This document shows, piece by piece, positions 1 through 9,319 of a DNA stretch of 64,000 nt. This stretch comes from Lepidostoma basale. Its lineage: Eukaryota; Arthropoda; Insecta; Trichoptera; Lepidostomatidae. The position numbers and the translations under genes were made by a program. Location: assembly GCA_022606425.2 (NCBI GenBank), contig JAHDVF020000661.1, forward strand, positions 434,001 to 498,000, written 5' to 3'. Positions within the stretch are counted from its first letter, which is position 1. Each line of letters begins with the position of its first letter. The notes below the pieces were generated by a model, which was not told where the DNA came from, did not search any database, and saw nothing but the letters and a program-made list of their open reading frames with translations.

Positions 1-123
1 TTCTGTGAATACCATGAGATTAGTTTCAGGGGAGCGCCCCTTCCTGAATCCATGTTGTTCTGTTATAATATGAGGGTCGACTTTGGGAGCTATAAATTTG
101 TGCAAAATAGATATATAGATTTT
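1..123 (-). mobile_element. LINE reverse-transcriptase fragment (CR1/Jockey-like)
   Basis: The minus strand is open across the whole stretch and reads a typical RT segment containing ITEQHGFRKGRSPETNLMVF, the conserved block between RT motifs 1 and 3 of Jockey/CR1-type elements. It runs off the left edge of the window, so the element continues outside. Upstream of about 123 the frame loses family similarity. It may belong to the same family as LINE-B, but no overlapping copy here can prove this. Confidence 0.75.
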
Positions 124-224
124 ATATGTAAGGACCTAATATATGTTGCATTAAACATTGCTTTAATGGTCACCAGGTTTTTTCGTAATGCTTTCGAAGG
201 TTAGTATGACGTTGAATATGTAGA

Positions 225-285
225 AAGAAGTTTCTTCTTTTTATGTTTCAATCCTAGGGATTGGTTTGTAGGAAAGTGAAACATT
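225..285 (-). mobile_element. LINE-D 3'-end scrap
   Basis: Carries the string TTTCAATCCTAGGGATTGG, nearly identical to the 3' end of the longer LINE-D copy at 25244-25757 and the scrap at 36898-36990, preceded by a TTCTTC run (the GAA tail on the minus strand). No coding sequence remains. Confidence 0.6.
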
Positions 286-376
286 TTTGTTGGTTTTTGA
301 GATATCACTCGGGCATTGAATTTAGTGTTAGTTATTTTCAATATTTTTGTATACAACAGGTTATTTGAACCAAAAT

Positions 377-617
377 GACCTTCGTGTCTGGGTGGTAAGT
401 GCATTGACTGCCACCCCGAAGTTTCTGGGTTCGATTCCCGGTAAGGGCAGTATGATTGTCACACTGTCTTTGGTCTGGTGTAGAATTCACGTGACAATAA
501 AATCGCGATAGATTAGTTACCTATCACATGTCACGAGAATCACAATGATAGCTATAATACCCTTTACATCGATATGGCTCATTCTGTCATGATGTAAAGA
601 GTGATTCAACAAAAATT
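377..617 (+). mobile_element. SINE-1, near full length
   Basis: The tRNA-like head has an A-box region (CTGGGTGGTAAGTGCATTG) and a B box GGTTCGATTCC, followed by the body shared by all SINE-1 copies (GGTCTGGTGTAGAATTCACG, then a CATCGATATGGCTCAT stretch) and an A-rich tail. Other copies are at 655, 10797, 24195, 27042, 45821, 51675 and 60305. It is a retroposon, not a functional tRNA gene. Confidence 0.8.
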
Positions 618-654
618 TTAAATACTGTATGCAATGTTTTCAGTTTTTTTTATT

Positions 655-812
655 TTCATGACGTGGGATAACTAACTAGTTTATCACCATTTTTGTCACG
701 TGAATTCTACTATACTAAAAACAATGTGTTTTTTTTCATACCGTCATCCACGGGAATCAAATCCGCGACTTCCGATGTGTCAGTCACAGCGGTATCTACT
801 CTGCCTCGATGA
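655..812 (-). mobile_element. SINE-1, degraded, tail-to-tail with the previous copy
   Basis: The minus strand shows the B-box-like TTTGATTCCCGTGG, then the GTAGAATTCACGTGACA body. It lies tail to tail with the plus-strand copy at 377-617. The head is diverged and the 3' part of the body is missing. Confidence 0.65.
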
Positions 813-883
813 AAATAAGCTATTTGTTTTCAAAAAATCTAAAAGAATTAATATTTTTAAGGTACGTATTGCGTGAGATCGTC

Positions 884-949
884 CTGCTTACCAAAGAAAA
901 ACCTGGCGCCAAATGACTGCTTACTAAAGAAATATCGGGTGCCAAATAA
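884..949. repeat. 33-bp tandem duplication
   Basis: Two adjacent imperfect 33-bp units begin CTGCTTACCAAAGAAAA and CTGCTTACTAAAGAAAT. The duplication keeps several frames open, which explains short ORFs here. No gene is supported. Confidence 0.7.
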
Positions 950-1529
950 TAAAAAGCCGATCCCGAGTAACGGGAAGAGACGAGGAGAAAGAAGAAGAAG
1001 TGTTGCAAGAATGAAACCTAGTTTAGAATATGGTGTATTGATCGTTTCGAAGATCGACATTTTATACATTGATTGAAAGTATTCAGCTTCATTAGCGTCG
1101 TTCTTGTTCACGTGTTACAATGTCGATGCATTTTTCCAAATCTGCGACTTCAACGTTTTTATTATTACTGTCTATTTAGTTAAAAACATAAATTTGATTT
1201 GATTCTTAGGCATTCTATTCTTAAGATCGGGTTAGGTTTTGTTAGCCGCGTCAGAGGGTGGAAGTACTTATCTAAATGTAATGTAAGGTTATCGTATATT
1301 CGATTAAACAAACTTTGGGATAAGTAGACCTAGTTTACTAATTAATATTGCTAGATATTGATCTTCAGAACCATAGAATTATTGAATCAAATCTATTTAG
1401 GATTTAGGGTAGTATGCTTAGTTAAATTTAATGTATACTGAGTATAATTTTATTTTCGTTTTCAAAAAAGTATTATATTAAGTTATATCTGCTATAAAAC
1501 ATTTAGGAAATAAAAATAGTAATTTGCAT
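950..1529. other. AT-rich stretch, no feature recognised
   Basis: Contains a short GAGAAAGAAGAAGAAG run near 980. No coding, RNA or repeat similarity to the rest of the window was seen. Confidence 0.5.
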
Positions 1530-1860
1530 ATAAAAATGCAATGAAAATAAATATACAACATTTGAAATGTATACAAATACTTGAAGGCAAATACTGGGTT
1601 TTACCTATTGCGGGTAAATCATTTTTAAATATTAATTGTATCTGAATAGAGACGAAGATGCAAACTGTTTTTTGCAAAAAATTGTCAGACGTGGTGGTGG
1701 TAAGAAGTGCGGAATGGGGAATGTTGTATTACATAGAGCGATCGCTAAACCCAACCAATGACAGGTCATAAGTCCTGTAAATGCCTCGAACACCATATTC
1801 TGTTTCCAAAAAAAAAACCAATTTGCATCTTCGTCTCTATTGAGATACAATTAATCCTTG
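1530..1860. repeat. Repeat E, fold-back copy
   Basis: Segment TTAATTGTATCTGAATAGAG with the following GACGAAGATGCAAACTG occurs on + at about 1633-1670 and inverted at 1806-1855. Between them is the repeat-E core GAATGGGGAATGTTG / CCAACCAATGACAGG. Other copies are at 15978, 39862 and 51172; only this one is a hairpin. Confidence 0.7.
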
Positions 1861-2289
1861 AAAATAAATATTTTAATTTTATTATTAATAACACATTTAG
1901 ATTTGCCAGTTGTAACTCGTGAAATATTCACGGAAGTAAACCAATCTCTGCATTTAATTTCATGGTTTGTTTGATGGAACAATAATCTGAACAAAATTCA
2001 ATATAATCCAGAAATGTTCTCGGGCATATGCATCGTGTGCATTTCGAATTACTTTCGCAGAGAATCGAAGTACTCTCGCATTCAAAATATTCTCGTTATC
2101 TTTGTTGACATCCGGATTCTGTCTACTAATATTAAGATTCCATAATAAATATACAATAAAAAGATATAATTTATGTATCGAAAAGAATTCATTGAATAAT
2201 AATTATTTAATATTTACTAAACATATATTGTTCCCTAATAAGAATTATGAAAAATATTTTTTTAAATTTGAAAAAACATTTAAAACATA
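1861..2289. other. AT-rich stretch, no feature recognised
   Basis: Short low-complexity ORFs only. No family similarity or splice-bounded coding segment was seen. Confidence 0.5.
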
Positions 2290-2365
2290 ATTTTCTTTAA
2301 TTTATATGAAATTGTCACTATAGCTTTTTTCGCTAACCGATATTGGTATTATCAGGTGTTACAAT
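2290..2365 (-). repeat. Alpha element scrap with decayed hammerhead motif
   Basis: The minus strand reads ATTGTAACAC then CTGATAA (G8 changed to A), helix-II-like ACCAATATCGGTTAGC and a decayed GAAA box. It matches the intact alpha motifs at 30367 and 45636 but is broken. Confidence 0.55.
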
Positions 2366-2690
2366 TGATTGATTGGATCGTGCAAAGTTTTCTTCGGTCT
2401 TCCTCCATTTCTTGTTCCGTTGAAAACATATACATAGAATAAACAAGTGATCCGAATACAATTGTATTAACAAAAAACAACACCATCACGCCGTTTTTCC
2501 GGAAGGGTAGACAGAGAAAATTGATCGCCACACTACTCTATCCTGAAACATCTCTATAGATTCCACCACATTCGTACAACAAGTCATACACGCACTCGAT
2601 TGTTTCGAATTCTAACATGGCCGACCTTTACAATTTGATTGACTTGTTCATGCCATATCTACCTCGGTCTGTATTAACCAATTATCCATT
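2366..2690 (-). mobile_element. LINE-A, two 3' fragments
   Basis: 2366-2425 on the minus strand encodes a short GRPKK-type piece of the LINE-A C-terminus and abuts the alpha scrap. 2486-2690 encodes the decayed end, finishing at a GGCGTGATGG stop region. Frameshifts and substitutions are frequent and the TTAG tail is not preserved (ACAAAAAACAACA instead). Confidence 0.65.
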
Positions 2691-2750
2691 CTTTCGTATA
2701 AATGATTTTCGTTTATATAACTTTTATTAACTTAAACTTAAACTTCACTT

Positions 2751-3146
2751 GAATGTGTGGATACTCTGTGTATGATAGAGTATCGAATGAAAATATAAGA
2801 AGTGAATGCGGTGCGAATGATGGTGTTATGAATAAAATAATAAAATGATCATTAAGATGGTTTGGACATATGGAAAGAATGAATGACGAAAGAATAGTAA
2901 AAAAATTATATGTTAACGATTTAAATGGAACCAGAAATAGAAAAGACCGAGGAAAACGTGGCACGATCAAATAAATCAAACATTGAATGTCAGCCATGTG
3001 AGGAGTCAGAGAAATCGACGCGCGTGCATGACACGATGTATGAATATTGAGGAAGCGAGAGAAATATGTCAGGAAAGAAAAGTGTGGCAGGCCATTCTTT
3101 CTGCCTACACCTTAGGGGAGACGGCGTGATGGTTAGTTAGTTAGTT
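2751..3146 (+). mobile_element. LINE-A, C-terminal fragment with TTAG tail
   Basis: Begins in the CGYSVYDRVSNE region and runs through the GSLRWFGHMERM, GRPRKTWHDQI and RCMNVEEARE blocks to the stop at 3127-3129, then TTAGTTAGTTAG. An in-frame TGA (near 2850) and a frameshift in the RGRPRK block show it is dead. It is the same family as the best copy at 46735. Confidence 0.85.
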
Positions 3147-3550
3147 TTTTTTCCTTCTTAAACTTCACATTTTAGTGTGTAAGATCAGGGAGCGTTATAA
3201 TACCTGTATGCCTATAAGCAGATACAGGATTTTAAATTTGTTGACTAACCTATTACAAACTATTTAACCGTCGATAAATGTAACTCGTTGTTACTTAGAA
3301 TCGTTAGATGTCAGTAAAATTATTTGATTATTCTCCATTCGCTCTAGGCTCAACTTCCAGATACTCGATTCACAGAATTTACTTTCAATTCAATAAACAA
3401 ATTTCTACGGAATTCGAGCGGGAATTTGAAATACCCAATCTGATTTTTTTTAAATCTAAATTTTTAGAAATTTGAAATACTTAATCTGAATTTTAAAGCC
3501 AAAAATGTTTCAGGATACATCAGTGTAAATATTGGCTTCGAAAATCGTTA
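3147..3550. other. Unassigned AT-rich flank
   Basis: No coding or repeat similarity found. It ends at the TA dinucleotide bounding MITE-S. Confidence 0.5.
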
Positions 3551-3962
3551 TATGAGGGTATTATTTGCAAACCTGGCAAACTCCATCATTAGATGTTTTG
3601 AGTAAATCGCAAAAAACTGATACGCTAATAAAATGCGCTTTTTTACGATATTTATTTTTTTCATCTCAACCAGTTAGTATTTTAAAAGTAATCAGCCATG
3701 AAATAATCATCATTATGTTGATAATTAAAGCAAAATAATGAATTTCATTTTTGGAGTTTGCCAGCTTTACAACACTCAAGTGGAGGTTGCTATGTTTGCA
3801 ACAAACCCTATATTTTAATAGCAAAATTCTTCAGAATGAAGCCGAATTTGAAACTGAAAATCAATTAAAATTGTGTGCAAATGTATTATGAATAAGACCC
3901 AATTCATATCTCACTTTTGATTGTTGGTGGAGTTTGCCGGGTTTGGAAATAGTACCCTCATA
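3551..3962. mobile_element. MITE-S (412-bp non-autonomous DNA transposon)
   Basis: Terminal inverted repeats of about 40 bp: the left end starts TATGAGGGTATTATTTGC and the right end is the inverse of TATGAGGGTACTATTTCC. Both continue into a shared GGCAAACTCCA. Flanked by TA on each side (3549-3550, 3963-3964), as expected for Tc1/mariner-type insertion. The AT-rich interior has no ORF. Superfamily assignment is inference from the TA duplication. Confidence 0.75.
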
Positions 3963-4447
3963 TATATGCACTAAATAAATATTTAAAAAAAAATCGTAAA
4001 TTTTTTTGAATAAAGACATAGAAGGTTACCCGCCCCCTACTCGAAGCTGTTATAGGACGCAGCGGCGCCCCTTCGTCAGCTTCGCTCAAACAATCTCTAG
4101 GCCCACCCCCATCCACGCAGGACTTATATTAGCTGGAGAATGCACCATTCCAGAAAATAAGCAAAAGTCAAAAGGGTATCCAGGCCGCATTTAATCCAGT
4201 TTAATTTCAATCCACTTCTATGTCCAAATCTCACAAAACAGAGCAAAACACGGCACATTATTCCATGGCCCATCACAAAATCACTTCATACAGACATCGG
4301 TGAGGGTAGGACAGAGTGTGGGATGGGAGAGAAAACTTGGAATGATGGAAATGACGAAAAAAGCATAAGTGTGATTCCCACAAATTACTCGTATAATATA
4401 ATAAAACAAAAATAAATATCAAAATAATGAAAGGATCATTAAGATGG
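3963..4447. other. Unassigned; short GC-richer island near 4030-4170
   Basis: A roughly 140-bp stretch of higher G+C (GCAGCGGCGCCCC, CCCACCCCCATCC) lies in AT-rich DNA and is not repeated in the window. The open frame across it is short and unrecognised. Confidence 0.4.
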
Positions 4448-4745
4448 TTACCGGCCGCCAGAACTAATCTGCCTTTGGTGACACCGGTGGGAAGAGCAAT
4501 TAGTCTGCTGAACGTGGTCTCCTCGGAGATCGACTTCTTTCATATTAGTGAAAGTATGTTTTAGTAGACAAATACTTTTGAATTTAGAAATTATCGTTTT
4601 TCCTAATATCGAACCATCTTTAATGTGTTCCTGGTATTATGATGTCGTATGTATATAATATTTTACCTATACTAAATAGATTCCTTAAACATTTCTGCTA
4701 TTTGTAATGTCTTTTGAGTAAATAAACTGATATGAGTTGATTTGA
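4448..4745 (+). mobile_element. LINE-B, 3' fragment
   Basis: Contains the end of the LINE-B ORF (CCAGAACTAATCTGCC... encoding RTNLPLVTPVGRAI-type sequence), the shared 3' UTR (ATCGAACCATCTTTAATG, TCTTTTGAGTAAATAAACTG) and the start of the TTTGA tail. The first stop after the SSEIDFFHISESMF frame agrees with family copies. Confidence 0.8.
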
Positions 4746-4789
4746 TTCTTCTAGAAATCAGACGTTTTCATTCGTACTAATAAATGAAG

Positions 4790-5005
4790 AAATTATTGTT
4801 TCTTTTTTATATACTTAGTATACAACACTCACTTTATTAAAAATAAAAATAAAATTCCAAACATGTTTCGGACACACAAGCCCTTCGTCAGTGATATTAC
4901 TCGTATATAATATAAATATTATATATATTTTTTCACAAATGTAGTCAGTTATGACAGATATCAAAATGATTAATTTCGAAACGTCTATACTCTTATTATA
5001 ATAAA
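4790..5005 (-). repeat. Delta element (hammerhead-bearing repeat)
   Basis: Shares its outer sequence (TAGTATACAACACTCACTTTATT) and inner stretch (AACGTCTATACTC) with the delta copies at 29860 and 48340, and surrounds the hammerhead-like motif at 4858-4897. No protein is encoded. Confidence 0.6.
4858..4897 (-). ncRNA. Hammerhead-ribozyme-like motif, delta family
   Basis: Minus strand: CTGACGA box (4885-4891), one extra A, helix II GGGC/GTCC with a 6-nt loop, GAAAC (4865-4869), then ATGTT, giving a GTT cleavage triplet. Helix I is short (TCA/TGG with wobble). All core positions except the extra nucleotide match the hammerhead consensus. GTT is usually a weaker triplet than GTC. Confidence 0.55.
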
Positions 5006-5007
5006 TA

Positions 5008-5338
5008 TTAATTTGGTCATGCCATGTTTTCCCCGGTCGTCCTTGGCTTCTTTTCCCACTCACGCTGCTTGGGTACAATTTTTTAACCATTCTACTCTCA
5101 TCCATTCGTTCCATATGTCCGAACCATCTCAGGGAAAACATGGCATGACCAAATTAATGAATTACTAAAAGGCGGCCACATTCGAATTCGGAATAATCGA
5201 CGAATAATAATGCATGGTACGATGTATGAATGTAGAGGAAGCCCGAGAGGTATGCCAGGACAGGCCAGTGTGGCGATCCATCCTCTCTGCCTACCCCTCC
5301 GGAGAAATGGCGTGATGGTTAGTTAGTTAGTTAGTTAA
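5008..5338 (+). mobile_element. LINE-A with inverted 5' part (twin-priming structure)
   Basis: 5133-5338 (+) runs from KTWHDQIN to the stop and a TTAG tail. 5008-5132 is the immediately upstream segment (SLRWFGHMERMDESRM to TWHDQIN) in reverse orientation. The inverted part ends where the forward part starts, with about 25 bp present in both, which is the junction geometry expected from twin priming. Confidence 0.8.
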
Positions 5339-5392
5339 TAAATATTATGAATAAATTTAAAATAATACTTTAAGAGTATAGAAGAATACATT

Positions 5393-5475
5393 CAAATCAA
5401 ATCAAATCAGTTTATTTCATCAATAGACATCACAAAATTAGAGTTATTATTAATACTTTTGTATATAGATGAAAT
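5393..5475 (-). mobile_element. LINE-B tail only
   Basis: ATCAAATCAAATCAGTTTATTT is the inverse of the LINE-B tail (AAATAAACTGATTTGATTTGAT) followed by short 3' UTR. No coding part remains. Confidence 0.6.
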
Positions 5476-5499
5476 TTATTCAGTCCTCACGTGTATACA

Positions 5500-5840
5500 A
5501 ACTCATCATAAAATTATTTGAGTAAGCTTTACGGCACGGCACACGGCACACGGCCAGGGGTGGCGAAGTGCGGCGACAATGCGAAATTGCTTGTTAGGAA
5601 TCATGAAGCCAGTGTAAAATAGTGGTAATTGAAAACGACGGGGAGGGGGTACAGATGCTTGAGATGCGCGGAAAATTGATGCAAATAACCCATTAGGGGC
5701 GCTGAAAGCGTGCGCGAACAACACTTTATTAGGTTGTCCCATTTGGTGTGCACCTTATTACGTTCTTCCCTCTCTGGGGCAAGTCGAGGCGCGAAAATGG
5801 GTAATCCCGGCTTAAGTTGCCTCAAACAGGGCGCGATGCA
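5500..5840. other. GC-rich single-copy stretch, unidentified
   Basis: Clearly richer in G+C than its surroundings, with a simple CACGGCACACGGCACACGG run at about 5533-5553. Open minus-strand frames of 74-78 codons cross it but show no domain, repeat family or signal peptide. It does not match any other part of the window. Confidence 0.4.
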
Positions 5841-5929
5841 GTATCCTAACTCTTTTGTACTCCTATTTTTCGTACGCTGAACCTAATATTTAAAGTATTA
5901 ACTGTTTAATTTGAAACACCTTTGTCTAG

Positions 5930-6035
5930 ATTATGTACTTAGACAAACTACTTTACGATATGTGTCCAGACCCTTTCATTATTTAATTAATACGAATGAA
6001 AACGTCAGTTTTCTCGAAGTTTTATTCATCATCTT
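5930..6035 (+). repeat. Beta element fragment
   Basis: Contains the beta arm TTAATTAATACGAATGAAAACG followed by TTTTCTCGAAGTTTTATT. It stops at the LINE-A insertion at 6036. Confidence 0.55.
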
Positions 6036-6513
6036 GGAAGTGAAGCTTGGAGCTGGCAAAAGAAGGATGAAAGCAGGATAAACGCCGTAGAAATGAGATC
6101 ACTAAGAAGAATGTGCGGGAAAACGTTGTATGATAGAATACCGAACGATGAAATAAGAAAGATATGTAAGACAGATGACTGCATCATGAATAAAATTAAA
6201 AAAGGATCCCTGAGATGGTCCGGACATATAAAACGAATGGATGAGAGTAGAATGGTTAAAAAGTTGTACACAAGCAGTGTGAGTTGGAAAAGAAGCCGAG
6301 GACGACCGAGGAAAACATGGCATGACCAAATTAACCAATTACTAAAAGCCGGTCACATTCGAAGTCGGAATAATCGACGTGCGTGCATGGTGCGATGTAT
6401 GAATGTGGAGGAAGCCCGAGAGGTGTGCCAGGACAGGCCAGTGTGGCGATCCATCCTCTCTGCCTACCCCTCCGGGGAAATGGCGTGATGGTTAGTTAGT
6501 TAGTTAGTTAGTT
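6036..6513 (+). mobile_element. LINE-A, longest uninterrupted subfamily-2 C-terminus
   Basis: Open frame from the SWQKKDESRINAVEM region to the stop at 6486-6488. It covers RMCGKTLYDRIPNDEIRK, GSLRWSGHIKRM, GRPRKTWHDQIN and AREVCQDRPVWRSILSAYP, followed by a TTAG tail. This SSVSGKR / SAYPSGEMA variant defines a second subfamily beside the VNDVNGTRNR / SAYPFGETA type. Only the region after the RT domain is present. Confidence 0.88.
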
Positions 6514-6985
6514 TTATTCATCATCGGCTGTCCCTCGTGTCCGAGGATGACTGTCCTTCACGGTTGTGGGTCCGCATGTGACCGAAGAGCTCGATCCTGG
6601 ACCCACATATTCTGGGGCATCTGGGACAGGGGAAGGCGCTTGTAATGGAGCCTTCGCCGTCTCCCAGTGGTCTTTCTTTTCTCCTCCTCCTCCTCTCTCC
6701 GACGTCGTCTCTGTGCTGTGCTTCTAAGTCTTGTGTGCCTTTATGTACTGCTGTTCTCCACCTAGGTCTGTCCTCTGCAGTGTTTTCCCAGCAATCACAG
6801 TCAATGCCAGCCTTTTGTAGGTTTCCTTTAAGAGAGTCCTTAAAGCGTTTCCTCTAGCCACCGTGTGAGCGTTTTCCTTGGGTAAGCTGAAAGTACATAA
6901 TTTTCCTTGGGAGTCTTGTCTCAGGCATTCTGACGACGTGACCAGCCCAGCGCAGTTGTTTCTGAATAATGGCAGCCTTAATACT
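6514..6985 (-). mobile_element. LINE-O C-terminus with a C2H2 zinc finger
   Basis: The minus strand reads QLRWAGHVVRMPETRLPRK, a KRSHGG segment broken by one stop, a DCDCWENTAEDRPRWR-type segment, then an intact finger at 6566-6628 fitting C-X2-C-X12-H-X3-H (CPRC ... HMRTH), and stops about 14 codons later. LINEs with this finger near the C-terminus are known from many invertebrates. This copy is 5'-truncated and abuts the LINE-A tail. Confidence 0.8.
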
Positions 6986-6987
6986 TG

Positions 6988-7185
6988 TCAGAAGTTTTAT
7001 TATATTTTATGGGAATGACACATTTCGCCCTTCTAAGGCATTATCAATCATTTGATAATGGCTTAAAAGGGCGAAACATGTCATTCCCATAAAATATAAT
7101 AAAACTTCTAGAAAACTGAGGTTTTCTTTCGTATTAATTACTTAATATGGAGTTTTACTTTTTTGTACAAGAACCAATAAATAAT
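6988..7185. repeat. Beta element, fold-back with paired hammerhead-like cores
   Basis: Near-palindromic: AGAAGTTTTATTATATTTTATGG is mirrored by the inverse at 7090-7113. The two inner ends carry, on opposite strands, TTGATAA + T + helix II + GCGAAA + (C)ATGTC (minus about 7018-7048, plus 7050-7084). The outer right arm has the TATTAATTACTTAATATGG block seen in other beta copies. Confidence 0.7.
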
Positions 7186-7199
7186 TTCATTATTTTGTT

Positions 7200-7872
7200 A
7201 CACATGGAAAGAATGAGTGAAGAGAGAATGGTGAAGAAGGTATATGTTCTGAATTTTGTTCGGATTATTGTTGTATGACAGTTGTGTAGAAAAAAAAGGA
7301 AAATAACTCGTTATTGTTAATTGTTAAATTTTAACGAGTGTGTAAAAAAAATATTTGATTAAATTAAAAGTTAAAATTTATTACTGTACAGTGACCCTTA
7401 TGTATGGAAGGGAAGCATAGAACTGGCAAAAGAAGGATGAAAATAGAATAAATGCAGTAGAAATAAGATCTCTAAGACGAATGTGTGGTAAATCTGTACA
7501 TGATAGAGTGTCAAATGCGAGTATAAGAAGTAAATGCGGTACGAATGAAAGTTTTATGAAAAAAATAATGAAAGGGTCGTTAAGATATTTGGACATATGG
7601 AAAGAATGAGTAGATACAGAATGGTGAAGAAGGTATTTGTAAACGACGTGAACGGAGCTAGTATAGCGGAAGGCCGAAGAAAACTTGACACGATCAAATC
7701 AATCAAATATTGAATATCGGTCACGTGGGGAGAAATCGACGTGCGTGCATGACAAGATGTATGAATGTAGAGGAATCGAGAGAAGTATGTCAGTACAGAA
7801 CAGTGTGGTGGTCCATACTTTCTGCCTACCACTCCGGGGAGACGGCTTGATGCTTAACTGGATAGTTAGTTA
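7200..7872 (+). mobile_element. LINE-A, two fragments
   Basis: 7200-7245 is a scrap of the MERMSEERMVKKVYV region. 7391-7872 is a longer copy starting at the TLMYG block and running to a GETA-like end with a decayed tail (GGATAGTTAGTTAC). Frames change around 7590 and 7650, so it is dead. The two pieces may come from one disrupted insertion. Confidence 0.75.
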
Positions 7873-7984
7873 CTTTACGTTATTAACGTAAATTAAATAT
7901 TGGCAGGATATATTAATAAATTGCAGAATTGATAATCTTAACCTGAAACTCCGATAAAAATGGTTAAATGTTATTAATAGTCTG

Positions 7985-8280
7985 TTCTACCATATGGCTG
8001 TGAAACTTGGATTATAAAAGTGAATGTAAAGAACCAGTTGGAGGCTTTGAGATGTGGATATACCGCAGAATGCTCCGTATATCGTGGACCTATAGAGCCA
8101 GAGCTGAGAAAAGAGAGCTGTTTTCGAGTGTGAATGTTAGAATTTATCATGTTTGGGTAATGTGTTAAAGGAAGGAAGATACCAATTCCATTCGCTGATA
8201 AAAATGAGAAAAATAGAGAGACGTCGGAAAGTTCGTCGTCGAGAAGGCCGAAGAAGAAGTTGTCCTGAATACTGAAACTA
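7985..8280 (+). mobile_element. LINE-J, C-terminal fragment
   Basis: Reads LPYGCETWIIKVN and MWIYRRMLRISW, then a frameshifted piece ending in an arginine-rich RRKVRRREGRRR segment, the post-RT region of LINE-J (compare 18740-19285). Frameshifts near 8045 and 8165. Confidence 0.7.
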
Positions 8281-8317
8281 AACACAAGAAAGTTTTACCT
8301 AAAACAATCAAAACTAA

Positions 8318-8480
8318 TATGTTATTGTTTCTCGAATAAAGATATAAAGCTCTGTACTAAATTATTAATATGTATGAAAAAACGATAGTTTTCAAGGAGT
8401 TTTATTATAATATTTATGTATGACATGTTTCGCCCTTCTATGATACCAATATGTTTATTTTTGTTCCCGTTTTTTTTAAA
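8318..8480 (-). repeat. Beta element, single arm
   Basis: Inverse of the beta right arm (TTATTGTTTCTCGAATAAAG, GAGTTTTATTATAATA), then GACATGTTTCGCCCTTCT. The core box is lost after that point, so the hammerhead-like motif is truncated. Confidence 0.6.
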
Positions 8481-8522
8481 CATGTAGTCTTGGATTGACG
8501 ACTTCAACAATATTTACATTAA

Positions 8523-9268
8523 TAGGCTGACTTTTCGTGCACATATCAAGAGGATTTGTGACATTGCACTGAAGATGTTGGGCTTCATCGTTCGGACCGG
8601 AAGAGTTTTCAGAAATCCCAATGTGCTCTGAGTCCTATACAACGCGTTGGTTCGGAGCAGACTCGAAAGTGGTTCTGTGATATGGAGTCCTCACGAGGCG
8701 ATATATTCCGTTATGCTGGAGAGAGTTCAGAAAAAATTTCTGAGGTATCTCTACATGAGGGAGTATGGTAGTTATCCGTGGGTCTATCCCACGGCATTTC
8801 GTTTAGGAATGCTCGGAACCAATTTTTTATAGCTTCGAAGAGATGGGCATCTCATAACCCATTACTTTAAATAAATCAGGGGATCTTTCGAGAACTCGGC
8901 CGTGCTTGAGGGTGTTGGTCTTTTTGTCCCTGATAGATTTCTCCGACAGCGACAGCACAGATAGTTTTACCAACCGGCCACCAGAACCAATCTGCCTCTG
9001 GTGACACCGGTGGGAAGAGCAATTAGTCTGCTGAACGCGGTCTCCTCGGAGATCGACGTCTTTTATATTAGTGAAGGTACGTTCAGGGGACAAATACTTT
9101 TGACTTTAGAAAGTATGTTGTCTTCCTAATGTCGAACCATCTCTAATGCGTTCCTGGTACTTTGTTGTATTTTTATAATATTTTACCTGTACTCAATAGA
9201 TGCCTTAAATTTTTTTCCTGTTTGTAATGTCTTTTGAGTTAATAAACTGATTTGATTTGATTTGATTA
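8523..9268 (+). mobile_element. LINE-B, longest copy in the window
   Basis: Covers the end of the RT domain and C-terminus: VRSRLESGSVIWSP (end of the RT/thumb region), ERVQKKFLRYLYMREYGSYP, LGMLGTN, then after frame breaks RTNLPLVTPVGRAISLLN and SSEIDVFYISEGTFRGQ. The 3' UTR and TTTGATTTGATTTGATT tail end at 9268. Stops and frameshifts near 8830 and 8875 make it a pseudogene. Confidence 0.85.
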
Positions 9269-9319
9269 ATCAAAACACATACGATTTTAAAATTTTTATA
9301 TTAACAACATATGTTATTG

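Noticed and set aside
377..460. Possible tRNA gene (A and B boxes)
   Set aside because: The same head is followed by an identical body in several other places and does not form a complete cloverleaf with a proper acceptor stem. It is SINE-1.
6489..6513. TTAG repeats as telomeric sequence
   Set aside because: The insect telomere unit is TTAGG. These 4-bp repeats always follow the LINE-A stop codon and are its tail.
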